Source of the DNA: Anaerolineaceae bacterium UBA5224
GTDB taxonomy: Bacteria > Chloroflexota > Anaerolineae > Anaerolineales > Anaerolineaceae
Direction: 5' to 3'
DNA: 24,924 nt
Assembly: GCA_002409365.1 (NCBI GenBank)
Contig: DHUW01000106.1
Span: 13,658 to 38,581, forward strand
The translations under genes were made by a program, and so were the position numbers. Below, in pieces: positions 7,434-14,497 of the stretch. The notes beneath the pieces are model-generated. The model was not told where the DNA came from, ran no database searches, and saw nothing but the letters and a program-made list of their open reading frames with translations. Each line of letters opens with the position of its first letter. Position 1 is the stretch's first letter.

Positions 7434-9218
7434 TTAATTGACTTCTACAGCTTCGAAGTTACAGACCTGGTGACAAATACCACAACGAATACAAACATCT
7501 TTATTGATGGTGTGAGTGAGCTTGCGTTCACCAGTAATTGCGCCGACCGGACAGTTTCGGGCGCACACGGTACAACCGGTGCATTTCCCATCAACAATCT
7601 GGTAGGTGATAAGGTTGCGGCAGACCTTCGCCGGACAACGTTTTTCGTAAATGTGGGCTTCGTATTCATCCAGGAAGTGTTTGAGTGTTGACTCCACGGG
7701 ATTGGGAGCACCTTGCCCGAGACCACAAAGACTGTTTTTCTTGATCACCGCGCAAAGAGTACGCAACTCATCGATATCTTCTGGTACACCTTCTCCTGCA
7801 CAGATCCGCTCAAGAATTTCGAGGATTTGGCGAGTGCCAATACGGCAGGGTACGCATTTACCGCAGGATTCTTCCTGGGTAAATTCCATAAAGAAGCGGG
7901 CAATGTCGACCATACAGGTATCTTCGTCCATGACGACCATACCGCCAGAACCCATGATGGAGCCGGCAGCACCCAGAGTTTCGTAATCCACAGGCAAATC
8001 CAGGTCTTTGATCGGCAGACAACCACCCATGGGACCACCAGTCTGGACAGCCTTATAACCTTTGCCATCTTTAATACCACCGCCGATATCGTAAATGATT
8101 TCACGCAGAGTCGTACCGAGAGGAACTTCAATCAAGCCCGTATGCGCAACATCACCAGCAAGCGCGAAGGTCTTTGTGCCCTTGCTCTTCTCGGAACCAA
8201 AGCTGGTGAACCATTCGAGCCCACGATGGATAATCTTTGGGACATTAGCATACGTTTCGACGTTGTTAATATTGGTTGGTCTACCCCATAGACCCTTGGT
8301 GGCGGGGAAGGGAGGGCGCACTCGAGGTTCACCACGGTTGCCTTCTATCGATGCGATCAAAGCCGTCTCCTCACCGCAAACAAAAGCGCCGGCACCCATA
8401 CGGACTTCCATATCAAAGGAGAAATCTGTGCCCAGGATGTTTTTACCCAGTAAGCCATATTCTTTCGCTTGTTTAATCGCGATATTCAACGTGCTGACTG
8501 CAATTGGATATTCTGCCCGACAGTAAACATAGCCCTGGTTGGAACCCACAGCATATGCACCAATAATCATACCCTCAATTACGGAGTGCGGGTCGCCTTC
8601 CAGAACCTTGCGGTTCATGAAAGCACCAGGGTCGCCTTCGTCAGCATTACAAACCATGTATTTGGGTGAATTGGGAGCCTGTTGGGCGAATTTCCATTTC
8701 AGACCAGTTGGGAAACCAGCACCACCGCGACCACGAAGTTTGGAATCCAGAATTGTCTGGATAACATCTTGAGGGGTCATCTCGGAGAGGACCTTTGCCA
8801 GAGCCTGGTAACCATCGACTGCAATATAATCCTCGATGTTTCGTGGATCTATCTTGCCAATGTTTTCCAGGATGATGCGAACCTCTTTTGCCTTGGGTTC
8901 CTGCACTTCTTCATCCATCAGGTCGCGCATTATTGCGCTATACTGCTTTAGCTCACGACCTTTAATGAAGTGTTCCACGACCAGAGGACGGACGCTCTCA
9001 GGTGTCAGGGCAATGTAGTGGCTGCCTTCCGGGTATACCAGGATGTCTGGACCTTCTTTTTCGGGATCGCCAATCCGGGGGACGTCAAGAATTTCGACTT
9101 CATCCAGAATTCTTTGCAGTTTCAATTCTTCGATGATCTGCTCTTTGATCTGGATTGCGCCTTTCTCAATACAGGTCGGATCCATCGAAACAAGAATCGT
9201 TGATCGATAATATGACAT
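7434..9218 (-). CDS. nuoF: NuoF/HydB-type flavoprotein subunit with C-terminal 2x[4Fe-4S] domain
   Basis: The 594-residue diaphorase subunit binds FMN and NAD(H). Residues 1-95 keep the thioredoxin-like fold region of HydB but have only Cys16, so no [2Fe-2S] cluster can form there. The core has GLRGRGGAGFP-like LRGRGGAGFPTG (161-172), CNADEGDPGAF (190-200), GAGAFVCGEETALIASIEG (275-293) and the [4Fe-4S] ligands Cys452/455/458/498. CPAKVC (528-533) leads to a bacterial ferredoxin domain with Cys546/549/552/556 and Cys576/579/582/586. That C-terminal domain is typical of HydB and other bifurcating or ferredoxin-linked enzymes rather than respiratory complex I. It sits between the Trx-like gene (32-bp gap) and focA. 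Expected role: transfer of electrons between FdhA, NAD(H) and possibly ferredoxin. Confidence 0.93.
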   Translation of the reverse strand: MSYYRSTILVSMDPTCIEKGAIQIKEQIIEELKLQRILDEVEILDVPRIGDPEKEGPDILVYPEGSHYIALTPESVRPLVVEHFIKGRELKQYSAIMRDLMDEEVQEPKAKEVRIILENIGKIDPRNIEDYIAVDGYQALAKVLSEMTPQDVIQTILDSKLRGRGGAGFPTGLKWKFAQQAPNSPKYMVCNADEGDPGAFMNRKVLEGDPHSVIEGMIIGAYAVGSNQGYVYCRAEYPIAVSTLNIAIKQAKEYGLLGKNILGTDFSFDMEVRMGAGAFVCGEETALIASIEGNRGEPRVRPPFPATKGLWGRPTNINNVETYANVPKIIHRGLEWFTSFGSEKSKGTKTFALAGDVAHTGLIEVPLGTTLREIIYDIGGGIKDGKGYKAVQTGGPMGGCLPIKDLDLPVDYETLGAAGSIMGSGGMVVMDEDTCMVDIARFFMEFTQEESCGKCVPCRIGTRQILEILERICAGEGVPEDIDELRTLCAVIKKNSLCGLGQGAPNPVESTLKHFLDEYEAHIYEKRCPAKVCRNLITYQIVDGKCTGCTVCARNCPVGAITGERKLTHTINKDVCIRCGICHQVCNFEAVEVN

Positions 9219-9250
9219 ATTGGATTCTCTTTTCTTACCTTTCCTTAATT

Positions 9251-9619
9251 TTATTCTTTCAGCAAATATTCATTCAGCACGTTGCCTTCGACAACATGTT
9301 CCTGCATAATTTCTTGCGCCATATCCGGGTTGACGTTGCGATAAGTCACTTCTTCCCGATTCGGCAGGGTCACCTTCACAACAGGATCCATGCCGCTAAG
9401 ACCGAGGTTGCCGGTTTGGCGCAGAATAATATCGGGAAGGTTATTTTCCTCGATGTATGTGAGGATCGCTTTCAAAGTCTCACGTGCACCGGCAGCAATA
9501 CCGATGGTACCCATGCCAACAACAATCTGGGTTTTTCCAGTTTGGTCGCGCATTTCTTTGATTTTTTGGGCTTCTTCACGCAGTTTCTTGAGGTCTTCAA
9601 TCGATTTGATCGTTGGCAT
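9251..9619 (-). CDS. Thioredoxin-like [2Fe-2S] ferredoxin family protein without cysteines
   Basis: The 122-residue protein is recognisable as the small Trx-like ferredoxin encoded next to NuoEF/HydB genes: VVGMGTIGIAAGARETLKA (33-51) and RQTGNLGLSGMDPVVKVTLP (67-86). Family members as I recall them have Cys where this protein has Ile39, Asn71 and Ser75, and there is no Cys anywhere in it, so it cannot bind a cluster. I start it at the ATG at 9619, which has AAGGAG at the right distance, rather than at the in-frame ATG at 9643. It overlaps the HATPase gene by 23 bp. It may be a structural subunit retaining only the fold. The reading frame is intact and well placed in the operon, so decay to a pseudogene is unlikely. 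Confidence 0.85.
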   Translation of the reverse strand: MPTIKSIEDLKKLREEAQKIKEMRDQTGKTQIVVGMGTIGIAAGARETLKAILTYIEENNLPDIILRQTGNLGLSGMDPVVKVTLPNREEVTYRNVNPDMAQEIMQEHVVEGNVLNEYLLKE

Positions 9620-10184
9620 TTTTTTCTCCTTTTGTAAATGCATTCTGTTTGGTTACTTCAATACCATTCTCAATGGTACTGGTGAGATATTCAATCACGC
9701 GATAATCAGTCATTGACATTCCATCAATTGCTTCCTTGACTTCGCTGTCATCAAATTGAAAAATCTCGTTATTAATCTGGTAATCAAGCACCCAGTTAAC
9801 CTCTGGTGAGCCTAATAGCAAGGTCAAAAACGTATCTGAAAGGTTCCCCAATGGCATACGGTCAATATGAGATTCCTGGAACTTTACCACCAGGTGTGTG
9901 CCAATCCCAGGTTGTGATTCAATGGTCATACCGCCGTTACAGGCTTCGGCTGCTTGTTTAAGCAATGGAATTCCCAGGCCGACTTTGCGGGTGGTACGGC
10001 TGGTAGTGAAGGGATCCATCACATTTGCAACCATTTCTTCAGCCATACCCATGCCATTGTCCTTGACCGAGATGCACATTTCATCAATTCGGGTATCTTG
10101 CTTCACCGTGATCTCAATCCGGCTTGCGCCGGCAGAGATACTATTTTCAGCGATATCCAGAATGTGGAGAGCAAGTTCTCTCAA
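9597..10184 (-). CDS. Orphan HATPase (GHKL) protein of hydrogenase/FDH operons
   Basis: The 195-residue protein has the GHKL ATP-binding boxes: N-box DIAENSISAGA (Asn14), G1 box DNGMGM (42-47) and the glycine-rich GLGIPLL (69-75), but no histidine phospho-acceptor domain. From about residue 108 it has the extension HIDRMPLGNLSDT...TDYRVIEYL seen in HATPases encoded in trimeric hydrogenase operons. The start is a TTG whose last bases form the nuoE stop (TTGA, 4-nt overlap), with GAGG about 8 nt upstream, so it is probably translated by coupling. Role unknown; as a lone ATPase module it may regulate or assemble the NuoEF-containing complex. Confidence 0.85.
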   Translation of the reverse strand: MRELALHILDIAENSISAGASRIEITVKQDTRIDEMCISVKDNGMGMAEEMVANVMDPFTTSRTTRKVGLGIPLLKQAAEACNGGMTIESQPGIGTHLVVKFQESHIDRMPLGNLSDTFLTLLLGSPEVNWVLDYQINNEIFQFDDSEVKEAIDGMSMTDYRVIEYLTSTIENGIEVTKQNAFTKGEKNANDQID

Positions 10185-10693
10185 GCGTTCGCCTCATCTT
10201 TGAGGATATTTTCGACGAGTTTTCCGAACTTCGCAGGTTTCATATGGCCTTGGTTCACCTCGTCAAAAACAACAACTGGAGCCTGGCTGCAAGCACCAAC
10301 ACAGCGGCAAATCTCTAAAGTGATCAAGCCGTCACTGGTTGTCTGACCGGGTTCTACCTTCAGAATTTGCTTGGCTTTATCTATCATCTGGTTGATCCCA
10401 CCGACGTAACATGCAGTACCTATACAGAATTTGATCACATGCTTACCCCGGGGAACCGTGGTAAAGAAGGAATAAAAGGAAACCACGCCATGCACTTTAC
10501 TAACCGGGATGTTAAGTCTTTCTGCAACATATTCTTGCATAGGGGCTGACAGGAAACCGATTTTTGACTGCAAATTGTTCAATACCACCATGAGCCCACC
10601 CTCAAGATTGATGTTGTCCTCGATGACTTTGTCTATTATTGGTCGTAGCTTTGGGTTGTAAAGTGGGTCAACAGGCTGGGTTTTACTTGTCAT
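10181..10693 (-). CDS. nuoE: NuoE/HydC-type [2Fe-2S] subunit, first copy
   Basis: The 170-residue protein is a 24-kDa-type thioredoxin-like subunit that partners NuoF. The four [2Fe-2S] ligands are present: Cys90 and Cys95 in FCIGTACYV, and Cys131 and Cys135 in RCVGACSQAP; Cys129 is an extra. The helical N-terminal region with FLSAPMQEYVAERLNIPVSKVHGVVSFY is typical. It is first in the nuoE-HATPase-Trx-nuoF-focA-fdhA operon, preceded by its own promoter and a Rex-like site (10731-10779). An AAGGAG sequence lies about 11 nt before the ATG. Unlike the Trx-like domains elsewhere in this locus it keeps its cluster ligands. Confidence 0.94.
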   Translation of the reverse strand: MTSKTQPVDPLYNPKLRPIIDKVIEDNINLEGGLMVVLNNLQSKIGFLSAPMQEYVAERLNIPVSKVHGVVSFYSFFTTVPRGKHVIKFCIGTACYVGGINQMIDKAKQILKVEPGQTTSDGLITLEICRCVGACSQAPVVVFDEVNQGHMKPAKFGKLVENILKDEANA

Positions 10694-10712
10694 TTTTGTT
10701 TTAGCTCCTTGT

Positions 10713-10734
10713 ACAAAGTCCTCTTAGACTTTGT
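10713..10734 (-). repeat. Hairpin in the nuoE leader
   Basis: ACAAAGTC (10713-10720) and GACTTTGT (10727-10734) form a perfect 8-bp inverted repeat with a 6-nt loop. It lies immediately upstream of the nuoE SD and shares its TTGT end (10731-10734) with the Rex-like site. There is no T-run after it on the minus strand. It may affect mRNA stability or ribosome access. Confidence 0.5.
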
Positions 10735-10748
10735 GAAATAATATACAA
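10731..10748. promoter_or_regulatory. Rex-like operator upstream of nuoE (first copy)
   Basis: TTGTGAAATAATATACAA matches the Rex consensus TTGTGAA-N4-TTCACAA at 12 of 14 defined positions, with a perfect left half. It starts 2 nt downstream of the -10 element at 10756-10751, so a bound repressor would cover the transcription start. A site of equal quality in the same place lies before the second nuoE (13192-13209). Regulator identity is inferred from the motif only; no rex gene is in the window. Confidence 0.6.
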
Positions 10749-10750
10749 TA

Positions 10751-10779
10751 AGTGTAACCTTTAACCCATGATTGGTCAA
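10751..10779 (-). promoter_or_regulatory. Sigma70-like promoter of the nuoE-fdhA operon
   Basis: On the minus strand TTGACC (10779-10774, 5/6 to TTGACA) and TACACT (10756-10751, 4/6 to TATAAT) are separated by exactly 17 nt. The start would fall within the Rex-like site, giving a leader of about 50 nt. The -35 overlaps by two bases the right arm of the inverted repeat at 10778-10810. Confidence 0.6.
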
Positions 10780-10810
10780 CGCATTACCAAATTAAAATCA
10801 TTAATGCGTT
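10778..10810. repeat. Inverted repeat abutting the -35 of the nuoE promoter (possible second operator)
   Basis: AACGCATTA (10778-10786) and TAATGCGTT (10802-10810) are perfect 9-bp arms around a 15-nt AT-rich spacer. The repeat lies upstream of, and two bases into, the -35 element, a place suited to an activator or second repressor. No T-run follows, so it is a poor terminator for the upstream nuoF gene, although it lies only 41 nt after its stop. Confidence 0.45.
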
Positions 10811-10850
10811 ATAAAAACTTGCCACAGGACAAATAGTTCATCACTTTTAA

Positions 10851-12470
10851 TCAACCTTCCATCGCACATACCCCAGCTGGGCAAACACCCAATTTGATGT
10901 GCGCTTCCACTTCAGCCCTGAAATGCTCCAACATATTCTTGATCGGTGTCCCAGCTGTTTGTCCCAGTCCGCAATTGGATAGCTGCTCCATACCTTTACG
11001 CAATAAGTCCAACTGCTCCAGCTGTTCCATGGTTCCCCGCCCTTCGGAGATGTCTGTCATGATCTGCAGGGTTTGTTCTGTACCGATTCGGCAGGGCACA
11101 CATTTCCCACAGGACTCCACCTTGAAAAACTTCATCAAAACCCGGACACAGTCAACAATGCAGTTGCTGTCATCGCAAATCAGCAGCGCACCAGACCCAA
11201 GAGCAACACCTACATTACGATAAGAGTCGAAATCCATGGGTGTGTCCTGCAATATTGCTGGAATAATTGAACCACTGGATCCGCCTGTTTGGGCAAATTT
11301 GAACGCACCGCCTTTCATCCCTTTTCCGTAGATTCCGATCACTTCCCGGAGGGTGATGCCCATTGGCACTTCCATCAATCCAGTTCTGTTGACATTGCCC
11401 AAAATTGTATACACTTTGGTACCCGGACTAGAGGTTGTGCCGATTGAACGGAACCATTCTGGGCCATTATGGATGATCGGTGGAATGTTTCCGAGTGTTT
11501 CAACGTTATTGATCAGGGTTGGCTTGCCCCAAAGACCATTAGTAGTTGGATAAGGAGGTTTTGACCTCGGTTCACCCCTCTTTCCTTCAATAGAGGCAAG
11601 TAATGCAGTTTCTTCACCGCAAATATAAGCTCCAGCTCCAGAGTGCACATGAATGTCGAAGCTGAAACCAGTTTTTAGGATGTTTTGGCCGAGCACGCCG
11701 AACTCCTTGGCAGCTTTGATGGCGTTGGTGATCTTTTCCAGCGCGTCATGGTATTCACCGCGAATGTAAATATAGCCCTCATCGGCGCCACAGGCATAAC
11801 CCGCGATGAGCATGGCTTCAATCATCGAAAACGGGTTTCCTTCCAGGATGACCCTGTCCTTAAACGTGCCAGGTTCGCTTTCGTCTGCATTGCAGACAAT
11901 ATACTTTTTGTCCCCAGGTGCATCTCTGACTGCCTGCCACTTTACTCCGACCGGAAAGCCAGCACCCCCACGGCCACGTAAGCCAGATTTTTTAATAATA
12001 TCGATTACTTCTTGCGGTTTCATCTCGATGACAATCGGAAACGCCTGCCCACCGTCATGAGTTAAGAAGTCATTGATGCTGGTTGGGTCGATTACACCCA
12101 CATATTCAAGCACCACTCGGTTTTCAGCCGGCATTGTCCCTGTTCTTTGCACCAGCCAGGCAATCCGCTTGATCTCGAAAGGATCATTAACCCTTAACGA
12201 TTCGGCAACACGTCCTTTATAGAGATGTTCGGAAACCAGGAAATCGACATCCTCTGCATGGATCGGTCCGTAGGCAACCGCTTCGGGGTAGATAATCACC
12301 AATGGTTGAGCTTTCGGGCTGCCAGAATCCGGGATGTTGGTTACATAGACCTCGCTTGCGAGGTCATACTTGTTGAGTGCCTGATGAATAGCCTCTATTA
12401 CGGCTTCTGAGCCTTTGGATTGGCTCGAATCGCCGTTTGAAATCAAAACCATAGACCGATACTTTTTCAT
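10851..12470 (-). CDS. nuoF: NuoF-type FMN/NAD(H) subunit, second copy, without C-terminal ferredoxin domain
   Basis: The 539-residue paralogue of the NuoF at 7434-9218 has SGLRGRGGAGFPVG (162-175), CNADESEPGTFKDR (193-206), GAGAYICGEETALLASIEG and the [4Fe-4S] ligands Cys454/457/460/500. The first 95 residues correspond to the Trx-like domain but contain no Cys. It ends at VCPAGVCAMEG, just where the first copy continues into its 2x[4Fe-4S] domain, so it cannot use that route to ferredoxin. It follows its nuoE partner by 8 bp; the SD AGGAG overlaps the nuoE stop TAG. It could be an alternative diaphorase for FdhA or belong to an enzyme encoded elsewhere. Confidence 0.92.
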   Translation of the reverse strand: MKKYRSMVLISNGDSSQSKGSEAVIEAIHQALNKYDLASEVYVTNIPDSGSPKAQPLVIIYPEAVAYGPIHAEDVDFLVSEHLYKGRVAESLRVNDPFEIKRIAWLVQRTGTMPAENRVVLEYVGVIDPTSINDFLTHDGGQAFPIVIEMKPQEVIDIIKKSGLRGRGGAGFPVGVKWQAVRDAPGDKKYIVCNADESEPGTFKDRVILEGNPFSMIEAMLIAGYACGADEGYIYIRGEYHDALEKITNAIKAAKEFGVLGQNILKTGFSFDIHVHSGAGAYICGEETALLASIEGKRGEPRSKPPYPTTNGLWGKPTLINNVETLGNIPPIIHNGPEWFRSIGTTSSPGTKVYTILGNVNRTGLMEVPMGITLREVIGIYGKGMKGGAFKFAQTGGSSGSIIPAILQDTPMDFDSYRNVGVALGSGALLICDDSNCIVDCVRVLMKFFKVESCGKCVPCRIGTEQTLQIMTDISEGRGTMEQLEQLDLLRKGMEQLSNCGLGQTAGTPIKNMLEHFRAEVEAHIKLGVCPAGVCAMEG

Positions 12471-12478
12471 CAGAGCTC

Positions 12479-12976
12479 CTACTTGTATTTAGCGAGAACC
12501 TCAGGCAGATTTTCTGCTGTCAGGTTCCCATGAATATTATCGTCGATCGAAAGAACCGGACCGACTTCGCAAACCCCCAGGCAGCTGGTGGTCAATAACG
12601 TGAACCTGCCATCCAAGGTGGTTTCTCCCGGTTGAATACCCAATTGCTCCGTTAAAGCCCGGAACAATTCCCGCCCTCCGACAACGTGGCAGGGCAAACT
12701 TTCGCAAAATTCGATTACATGCCGACCGTATTGGGTGGTGGGGAGCATGCGGTAGAAGGTGGCCACTGAGAAGATATCTGACGTTGAAATGGACGTCTGG
12801 CGGCTGATCTCATGTATGGCATTGGTGGAAATGTAACCGAAACAGTCGGCTACATTTTTGAGGACTGCGATCAGGTCTTCTTTGCTACACCCGGTTTTAA
12901 AGACGATATCGCGGACCCTGTTAATTGCATCTGGATGATCATAATTGTTCTTTTGTTGGCTGGCTGCATTTTCCAT
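12479..12976 (-). CDS. nuoE: NuoE/HydC-type [2Fe-2S] subunit, second copy
   Basis: The 165-residue subunit has all four [2Fe-2S] ligands: Cys91 and Cys96 in FCESLPCHV, and Cys132 and Cys136 in SCLGVCEVGP. It is diverged from the first NuoE but has the same architecture. An AGGAG ribosome site precedes the ATG by 5 nt. It leads the two-gene nuoE-nuoF unit, whose promoter and Rex-like operator lie about 215-265 bp upstream, so the mRNA leader is long (roughly 230 nt). Confidence 0.93.
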   Translation of the reverse strand: MENAASQQKNNYDHPDAINRVRDIVFKTGCSKEDLIAVLKNVADCFGYISTNAIHEISRQTSISTSDIFSVATFYRMLPTTQYGRHVIEFCESLPCHVVGGRELFRALTEQLGIQPGETTLDGRFTLLTTSCLGVCEVGPVLSIDDNIHGNLTAENLPEVLAKYK

Positions 12977-13191
12977 AAAACTCCTAAGAAACGTTACCGA
13001 TCTGATTGTTTCGATTTGGGCGTTACTTCAACCCAGAGATAATGAGAATTACTGAATGGGGATTACTGTATTTCCTTTGATTTAGCAGGTAAGCGAAAAA
13101 GGCAGAATTGTTGATCTGTTGTTGAGATAGGTTGAGTAGAAAGAATAAAGTGTGTCAAACTGGCCATGATCCTTTGAATATGAACCAGGAA

Positions 13192-13209
13192 TTGTTATTT
13201 ATTTCACAA
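13192..13209. promoter_or_regulatory. Rex-like operator upstream of the second nuoE
   Basis: TTGTTATTTATTTCACAA matches TTGTGAA-N4-TTCACAA at 12 of 14 positions, with a perfect right half. It starts 3 nt downstream of the minus-strand -10 at 13218-13213, the same arrangement as the site at 10731-10748. A repressor here would cover the start point of the nuoE-nuoF transcript. Confidence 0.6.
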
Positions 13210-13212
13210 TTA

Positions 13213-13241
13213 AGTATAATGCAAAGACTTGCTAAATACAA
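13213..13241 (-). promoter_or_regulatory. Promoter of the second nuoE-nuoF pair
   Basis: On the minus strand TATACT (13218-13213, 5/6 to TATAAT) is preceded after 17 nt by TTGTAT (13241-13236, 3/6 to TTGACA). The predicted start falls in the Rex-like site, about 230 nt before the nuoE ATG. Confidence 0.5.
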
Positions 13242-13430
13242 ACACAAATATTGTAAGAAAATATGTGATTTATGAAATAAAGAAGGGTTTCCTTGTCATT
13301 TCATTTGAGAACGATAATCCCAATCGCTGGTTACGAAAAGAATTGTGAAGTATACGACCTGGTTCGATGTCATTTTAGGTAGGAGAGATCCCAAAATGAA
13401 ATTTTGTAACCGTCTTTTTTGTGGGGGGGA

Positions 13431-14147
13431 TTACATCTGTTCCAGGATCGCACGTTCTATATTCGCGACGGAAATTTCTTCAATATCAAGGGTTGTCGAT
13501 CCAACCATGCCCTCAAGGTCGTGGGCGTCACCGTTTTTGATGATGTGGATATTCTTCAACTCTGGCCACATTTTACGTACATGAGGTGTGCTTTCATAAT
13601 TCGAAATTTCAACTATGCGGAGGTCGAGCTCGGGAGGAACTCCACCCAGGTGTGGAAGCATTCCATTCTCTTCCCGCTCAACATGAGCCGGAATGAAAAG
13701 CCCATTTAATTTATGTATCTCGTCATGAACCTGAAAAATGGAGAGCCTTGATGCAGTATGCAGCAATCGCTCTTCCTTGCGTAAAAAGTTACCGAATTTA
13801 TCAACTACCAGCTGGCAGCCAAAGAAATCTTCTCTGTTTTGATAATTCGGGAGATTGCGATCCAAGATTTTTTCAAAAGTCTGTAGTTGTGCCAGGGTGT
13901 CAAATAAGCAGAGTACATGGATTTCCTCGGCAGTCTCAACTTCGATACCGGGCAAAATTGTCACACCAGTTCCCTCTGTAGCTTCAAGCAACGCTGGCAC
14001 ATTGGCACCGGTGTTGTGGTCGGTCAAGGCGACAACATCGATCCCGGATGCAAGTGCTTTTTCGATAATAAAAGGTGGGATCATCTCCAGGCTCGCGCAG
14101 GCGGAGAGAACCGAATGGACATGCAGCTCCATGCGGCGAAAAGTCAT
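13431..14147 (-). CDS. PHP-domain metal-dependent phosphoesterase-like protein
   Basis: The 238-residue protein has the PHP metal-site motifs in order: ELHVHS (His9, His11), LTDHNTG (Asp43, His44), GIEVETAEEIHVL (Glu69, His77), PAHVER (His155) and NGDAHD (Asp207, His209). This is the trinuclear-site set of YciV/TrpH-like PHP phosphoesterases. Its substrate is unknown. I start at the ATG at 14147, which overlaps the stop of the DRTGG gene as ATGA, so translation is coupled; an upstream in-frame start would lie within that gene. PHP proteins of this type recur beside trimeric hydrogenase genes, so a regulatory or repair role for the redox enzyme is possible but unproven. Confidence 0.87.
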   Translation of the reverse strand: MTFRRMELHVHSVLSACASLEMIPPFIIEKALASGIDVVALTDHNTGANVPALLEATEGTGVTILPGIEVETAEEIHVLCLFDTLAQLQTFEKILDRNLPNYQNREDFFGCQLVVDKFGNFLRKEERLLHTASRLSIFQVHDEIHKLNGLFIPAHVEREENGMLPHLGGVPPELDLRIVEISNYESTPHVRKMWPELKNIHIIKNGDAHDLEGMVGSTTLDIEEISVANIERAILEQM

Positions 14148-14494
14148 GCGTAGCGATCCTTGATGCCGAGGTCCCAAAGTTGACCAGCAACTGAGAAACT
14201 GCCTGCTTCTGTACTTAACAAAACGACACCTTCCATGTTGGCACGATTGATGGATTCCTGATTTACCTGGGCACCTTCTGTAATGATGATCGCTGAGATC
14301 TCCAGGAGGCTGGCAACCGCCACGATATTAATGTTGGCGATCAGAGTGACCCAGACGCTGTGGGGTTTTGCGCCGGTCAGGACACAACTGAGAAGATCAG
14401 ACATATATCCAGATCTTATCTGTATATCTGAGAAATCCTTCTCTTCGGTCAATAAGCTCAACTCAAGTTTATCGATAATAGTTTGCAGATCCAT
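14144..14494 (-). CDS. Stand-alone DRTGG-domain protein, second in operon
   Basis: The 116-residue protein is a single DRTGG-like domain: SGYMSDLLSCVLTGAKPHSVWVT (about 28-50), followed by ANINIVAVASLLEISAIIITEG and ESINRANMEGVVLLST. DRTGG domains are otherwise found with CBS domains or in Pta-related proteins; the function is unknown. It starts 3 nt after the CBS-HATPase stop and ends in a 4-nt ATGA overlap with the PHP gene. No clear SD precedes it, so coupling with the upstream gene is likely. It resembles the DRTGG protein at 15467-15838 in size and layout, but the two are well diverged. Confidence 0.82.
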   Translation of the reverse strand: MDLQTIIDKLELSLLTEEKDFSDIQIRSGYMSDLLSCVLTGAKPHSVWVTLIANINIVAVASLLEISAIIITEGAQVNQESINRANMEGVVLLSTEAGSFSVAGQLWDLGIKDRYA

Positions 14495-14497
14495 AGT

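Larger units (their letters stand above)
12977..13430. other. 454-bp intergenic region with no supportable gene
   Basis: No convincing coding frame is seen on either strand between the PHP gene and the second nuoE. The stretch is AT-rich. It holds a minus-strand promoter and Rex-like site (13192-13241), an overlapping plus-strand promoter-like sequence (13192-13220), and a short hairpin CAAAAT-GAA-ATTTTG about 20-40 bp after the PHP stop that lacks a clear T tail. The long nuoE leader within it shows no riboswitch class that I recognise. Confidence 0.6.

Noticed and set aside
7713..8291. 192-codon open frame on the plus strand
   Set aside because: It lies wholly opposite the conserved FMN/NAD region of nuoF and shows no recognisable domain; it is a shadow of the real gene.
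13153..13158. Perfect TTGACA on the minus strand in the second nuoE leader as a -35 element
   Set aside because: No acceptable -10 lies 15-19 nt downstream, so an additional promoter is not supported.
13345..13584. Small plus-strand open frame after the intergenic region
   Set aside because: Its second half is antisense to the PHP gene, it lacks a convincing SD, and the peptide has no recognisable feature.
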